Source of the DNA: Cellulomonas sp. Root930
GTDB lineage: Bacteria > Actinomycetota > Actinomycetes > Actinomycetales > Cellulomonadaceae
Assembly: GCA_001429255.1 (NCBI GenBank)
Contig: LMJI01000001.1
Location: 2,154,310 to 2,218,309, forward strand
Reading direction: 5' to 3'
Length of the DNA: 64,000 bases
The notes below the pieces were generated by a model. It ran no database searches. It saw nothing but the letters and a program-made list of their open reading frames with translations, and was not told where the DNA came from. Positions 61,026-64,000 of this stretch are shown here, in pieces. How positions within the stretch are numbered: the first letter of the stretch is position 1; every line of letters begins with the position of its first letter. Made by a program: the position numbers and the translations under genes.

Positions 61026-62212
61026 AGCCCGGCCAGCAGCCCGATCACGCCGCCGGCCAGGGCCGCGACGCCGACCATCCGCAGGTCGAGGATGGGGGTC
61101 CACTCCTGGGCGGCGCTGACCCCGACGACGACGGCCACCCCGAGGGCGGCGCCCAGCATCCCGCCGAGCAGCCCGACCACGACGGACTCGACCATGAACT
61201 GCGCGCCGATGTCCCGCCGGGTGGCCCCGAGCGCCCGCCGCAGACCGATTTCGCCGACGCGCTCCAGCACGGAGAGCAGGGTCACGTTCGCGATCCCCAC
61301 ACCTCCGATGAGCAGAGCCACTCCGCCGAGCGCCAGGAAGATCGTGTTCACGTCCGCCTGCACGCTCTGCCGCACCTTCGAGGTGGCCGGTGGCGTCTGC
61401 ACGTCGATGGTCTCGGGCGCGTTGGGGTCCAGCGCGGTGGCCAGCTGGCTGCCGACCACCGGCCCGGCGCCGACGGCGAGGTGCAGGTGGAGCTCGCCCG
61501 GTGCCGCCAGGCCGAAGTCGGCACGAGCGGTCCCCTCGGGCATCAGCACGCCGCCCAGGACGTCGGAGCGCCGCACCACGTCGTCGATGATGCCGATGAC
61601 CTGGTAGGCGCGGTCGCCGATGAAGATCGACGGCTGGCGGTCCACGCGGACCACGCCGAGCCGCCGGGCCGCGTCCACCCCCAGCACGACCACGCGGTCG
61701 GCGCGGGCGTCGTGCCCGGCGTCGAAGTAGCGGCCCTGGACCACCCGGCCGCCGATGGCCTCGAGCGCCCCGGGGGAGGTGGCGACGACGTCGGGCGCGG
61801 CGGTGCGGGCGGCCGACGGGTCGTGCACCGGCACCGCGGTGATCTCCGCGTCGCCGACGTCCACGGCGGAGAAGGTCCCCGCAGCCTCGACGCCCGCGAG
61901 GCGCTCGGCGCGCTCCGACGCGTCCCACGGCAGCGTGCCGATCGCGCGCTCGGAGCCGTCCCAGCCGTTGCTGGTCTCCGGCTCGGCCACCGCCTGCGTC
62001 GCGGCGACCGCGTCGAACTGCTTGTTGATCTGACCGGACGCGGTCTGCGCCAGCCCGACGGTCACCACCACGGAGGCGATGCCCAGCACGGTGCCCAGGA
62101 TGGTGAGCAGCAGCCGGCCCGGGCGCGCACCGATGCCCGCCGCCGCCTCGGCGAGCAGGTCCCGGAGCCCGAAACGGTCGGTCCGCGCCACCCGCTCCGC
62201 CAGGGCGGTCAC
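60965..62212 (-). CDS. MacB-like ABC transporter permease (FtsX family)
   Basis: A 415-residue permease: one N-terminal transmembrane helix, a ~230-residue extracytoplasmic MacB_PCD domain, then three helices of the FtsX domain (E-R-V-G-E-I-G-L-R-R-A-L-G-A-T near residue 308). With the ATPase and adaptor genes it forms a MacAB-like exporter. GTGA overlap with the ATPase. 3' end overlaps arsR. Confidence 0.9.
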   Translation of the reverse strand: MTALAERVARTDRFGLRDLLAEAAAGIGARPGRLLLTILGTVLGIASVVVTVGLAQTASGQINKQFDAVAATQAVAEPETSNGWDGSERAIGTLPWDASERAERLAGVEAAGTFSAVDVGDAEITAVPVHDPSAARTAAPDVVATSPGALEAIGGRVVQGRYFDAGHDARADRVVVLGVDAARRLGVVRVDRQPSIFIGDRAYQVIGIIDDVVRRSDVLGGVLMPEGTARADFGLAAPGELHLHLAVGAGPVVGSQLATALDPNAPETIDVQTPPATSKVRQSVQADVNTIFLALGGVALLIGGVGIANVTLLSVLERVGEIGLRRALGATRRDIGAQFMVESVVVGLLGGMLGAALGVAVVVGVSAAQEWTPILDLRMVGVAALAGGVIGLLAGLYPSLKAASIEPIAALRGGV

Positions 62213-62928
62213 GGGATCTCGCGCAGGTAGCCGTCGGCGATGCGCACCCGGCGCTGCGCCCGCGCGGAGACCTCGTCGTCGTGAGTGATGACCAGCAGGG
62301 TCAGCCCGCCCGCGTGCAGCTCGTCGAACAGGTCGAGCACGCTCGCCGAGCTCTCCGAGTCGAGGTTGCCCGTCGGCTCGTCGGCCAGCAGCACCCGCGG
62401 CTGCGCGACGACCGCGCGCGCGACGGCCGCCCGCTGCCGCTCACCACCCGACAGGACCGTGGGGACGAAGTCGACGCGGTGGCTCAGCCCGACGCGGTCT
62501 AGCGCGGCCAGCGCCCGGTCGCGGCGCTCGGACCGGGGCACCCCGCTGTAGAGCGTGGCGAGCAGGACGTTCTCGAGCACGGTCCGGTGCGGCATGAGGT
62601 GGAAGGCCTGGAACACGAAGCCGATGTGACCGGCCCGCAGTGCGGCACGCTCGCGCTCGCCGGCGCCGGCCGTGGGGATCCCGTCGAGCAGGTACTCGCC
62701 CTCGGTCGGCTTGTCCAGCAGGCCGAGCAGGTTGAGCAGCGTGGACTTGCCCGAGCCGGAGGGCCCGACGACCGACAGGTAGTCGCCGGTCGCCACCGCG
62801 AGGTCGGCAGGATGTAGCGCGTGCACCGGGGGGTCGCCCGGGAACTGGCGGGCGGCACCCCGCAGCTCGAGCACCGGCGCCGGCGGCCCGAGCTGCTCGG
62901 GGGCGTCGAGAAGGTCGAGGACCGTCAC
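62209..62928 (-). CDS. MacB/LolD-like ABC transporter ATP-binding protein
   Basis: A 239-residue ATPase: Walker A G-P-S-G-S-G-K-S-T, signature L-S-G-G-E-R-Q-R, Walker B V-L-L-A-D-E-P-T-G-N-L-D. Typical of the LolD/MacB class that works with FtsX-type permeases. GTG start overlaps the stop of the adaptor gene. Confidence 0.93.
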   Translation of the reverse strand: MTVLDLLDAPEQLGPPAPVLELRGAARQFPGDPPVHALHPADLAVATGDYLSVVGPSGSGKSTLLNLLGLLDKPTEGEYLLDGIPTAGAGERERAALRAGHIGFVFQAFHLMPHRTVLENVLLATLYSGVPRSERRDRALAALDRVGLSHRVDFVPTVLSGGERQRAAVARAVVAQPRVLLADEPTGNLDSESSASVLDLFDELHAGGLTLLVITHDDEVSARAQRRVRIADGYLREIP

Positions 62929-64000
62929 TCGTCCGCCTCCGCGTCGGCCGTCTTCTTCTCGGTGTCGGCGACGCCCACGACCACCAGGTCGCCGGCCACG
63001 AGCGGGCTCTCGGCGCTCGAGATCTCCACGTAGCCGTCGGCCGCCAGCCCGGTGGTGACGGTCACCAGCGAGCTGGCCTTCCCGCCCGCGCCGGCGAGCT
63101 CCACTCGGGACTCGCCCCCCGGACCGGCCGTCAGCGCGGCCAGCGGCACGGCGAGGACCTCGCCCTGCGTCGAGCTCACGGGCACGCGGACGCGCACGTT
63201 GGTGTTCTGCAGCGCGACCACCTGCTCCGGCGTGAGGCTCCCCAGCGTGAAGACGACCGCCCGACGATCGCCCTTCGGTGCCGCGGGCTGCTCGGGCTCC
63301 TCACCCTCCGGCGTGCCCGGATCCGTGGGCGTCTCAGCGGAGTCCTTGACCGCGGCGACGGTGACCGGGAGCTCCTGGTCGTCGAGAGTGATCGACCCCG
63401 TCGCGCCGACCGTCAGCAGCTCCGCGTCCGCGCGCGTCGCGCTGCCGGTGATCTGGATGGTCGCGCCGGACACGCTCATGAACTCGCCCGTCACCGTCCC
63501 GCCGCGGATCGCGCTGACGACGTCCACCCGCCGGGGGAGCGTCGGCACGAACACGACCTCGCTGGCCGGCAGCGGCGTGAGCGTCGCGGCCTGCGCCTCG
63601 GCCTGGAGCTCCCGGGCTGCCGTCAGCTGCGCCTGCGCCGAGTTCACCGCGGCGCGCTGGGACGCGACGTCCTTCGCGGCTCCTGCCTCGGCGCGCTCGG
63701 CCTCGGCCTGGGCGAGCGCGCCCTGCGCCTGCACCAGCGCGGCCTGGCTGCACGGAGCGTCCTCGGTGGGGGCCGCGCACCGGCCCTGCTCGTCCGCGAG
63801 CGTCTGGCGAGCGACCGCCACGGCGGTGTCCAGGCCGATGATCACCGACGACACCGGGCCGGCGGCGGCGGCGGCCAGCTCGCGCTGGGCGGCGGCGAGG
63901 CCGTCCTGCGCGGACCGGACGCCCTCGCGCGCAGCGGTGGCCGTGTCCTGCAGCTCCTCGCCTGCGGCGGGGGGCTCGTACCCGACCTTCTGGTACAGCG
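62925..64000 (-). CDS. Efflux adaptor protein (HlyD/MacA-like), 5' end outside window
   Basis: At least 358 residues are visible. The frame is open to the right edge, beginning within L-Y-Q-K-V-G-Y-E-P-P, the segment that follows a peptidoglycan-binding domain in actinobacterial adaptors. A coiled-coil alpha-hairpin rich in Ala/Gln/Glu follows (with a Cys pair C-A-A-P and P-C-S), then barrel-sandwich-type domains and an acidic tail ending A-D-E-A-D-E. Forms the extracytoplasmic part of the exporter with the ATPase and permease. Confidence 0.85.
   Translation of the reverse strand, partial: LYQKVGYEPPAAGEELQDTATAAREGVRSAQDGLAAAQRELAAAAAGPVSSVIIGLDTAVAVARQTLADEQGRCAAPTEDAPCSQAALVQAQGALAQAEAERAEAGAAKDVASQRAAVNSAQAQLTAARELQAEAQAATLTPLPASEVVFVPTLPRRVDVVSAIRGGTVTGEFMSVSGATIQITGSATRADAELLTVGATGSITLDDQELPVTVAAVKDSAETPTDPGTPEGEEPEQPAAPKGDRRAVVFTLGSLTPEQVVALQNTNVRVRVPVSSTQGEVLAVPLAALTAGPGGESRVELAGAGGKASSLVTVTTGLAADGYVEISSAESPLVAGDLVVVGVADTEKKTADAEADE

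Overview
The window is very GC-rich (well over 70% by eye), densely coded on both strands, and carries no rRNA, tRNA, insertion sequence or CRISPR array that I can see. It looks like the chromosome of a high-GC actinobacterium of the Cellulomonadaceae type. Three things point there: the actinobacterial block sucC-sucD-DUF6350(PerM)-purN-purH, secreted carbohydrate-active enzymes (a 1935-residue amylase-pullulanase and a CBM2-tailed esterase), and a LAxTG-type cell-wall sorting signal. The genus is an inference. Many genes begin 6-7 nt after a TANNNT-like hexamer with no Shine-Dalgarno sequence, so leaderless transcription appears to be common.

Region by region. 1-5950: a liv-type ABC importer (livM partial, livH, livF, livG) and a four-gene operon (SDR, TetR, quinone oxidoreductase, SDR); both transcription units carry the same 18-bp operator. 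6015-11090: small membrane proteins, the PcrA/UvrD helicase, a Clp-N/HTH pair and a uridine-kinase-like NTPase. 11231-24554: central metabolism (sucCD, icd, mdh) and purine synthesis (purN, purH behind a ZTP riboswitch), with an aquaporin, an FAD reductase and small genes. 24644-30732: a BMP-type ABC importer followed by two cysteine hydrolases, one of which has lost two of its three catalytic residues. 30764-47968: carbohydrate use, namely the amylopullulanase, a malEFG-like importer, a ROK-regulated XylFGH-like importer and a CBM2 esterase. Embedded there is an AbiEi/DUF559-type protein framed by two copies of a long palindrome. 48017-51769: one-carbon metabolism (purU, then glyA-folD behind a second ZTP riboswitch). 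51839-64000: VOC protein, exonuclease III, a wall-anchored repeat protein, a two-component system, a lipoprotein, a divergent MFS/ArsR pair and a MacB-like ABC exporter whose adaptor runs off the right edge.

How it fits together. Purine and one-carbon genes (purN, purH, purU, glyA, folD) form a network whose two key transcripts carry ZTP-sensing riboswitches. sucC and icd share a 20-bp imperfect palindrome at their promoters, which suggests one regulator of TCA genes. The starch genes combine a secreted amylase-pullulanase with a downstream maltose-type importer that lacks its own ATPase. The most unusual observations are the palindrome-framed nuclease-like gene, a second tandem palindrome family near 10.3 kb, and two leaderless mini-ORFs of 18 and 20 codons whose stop codons overlap the start of the next gene (an ABC ATPase and a kinase).
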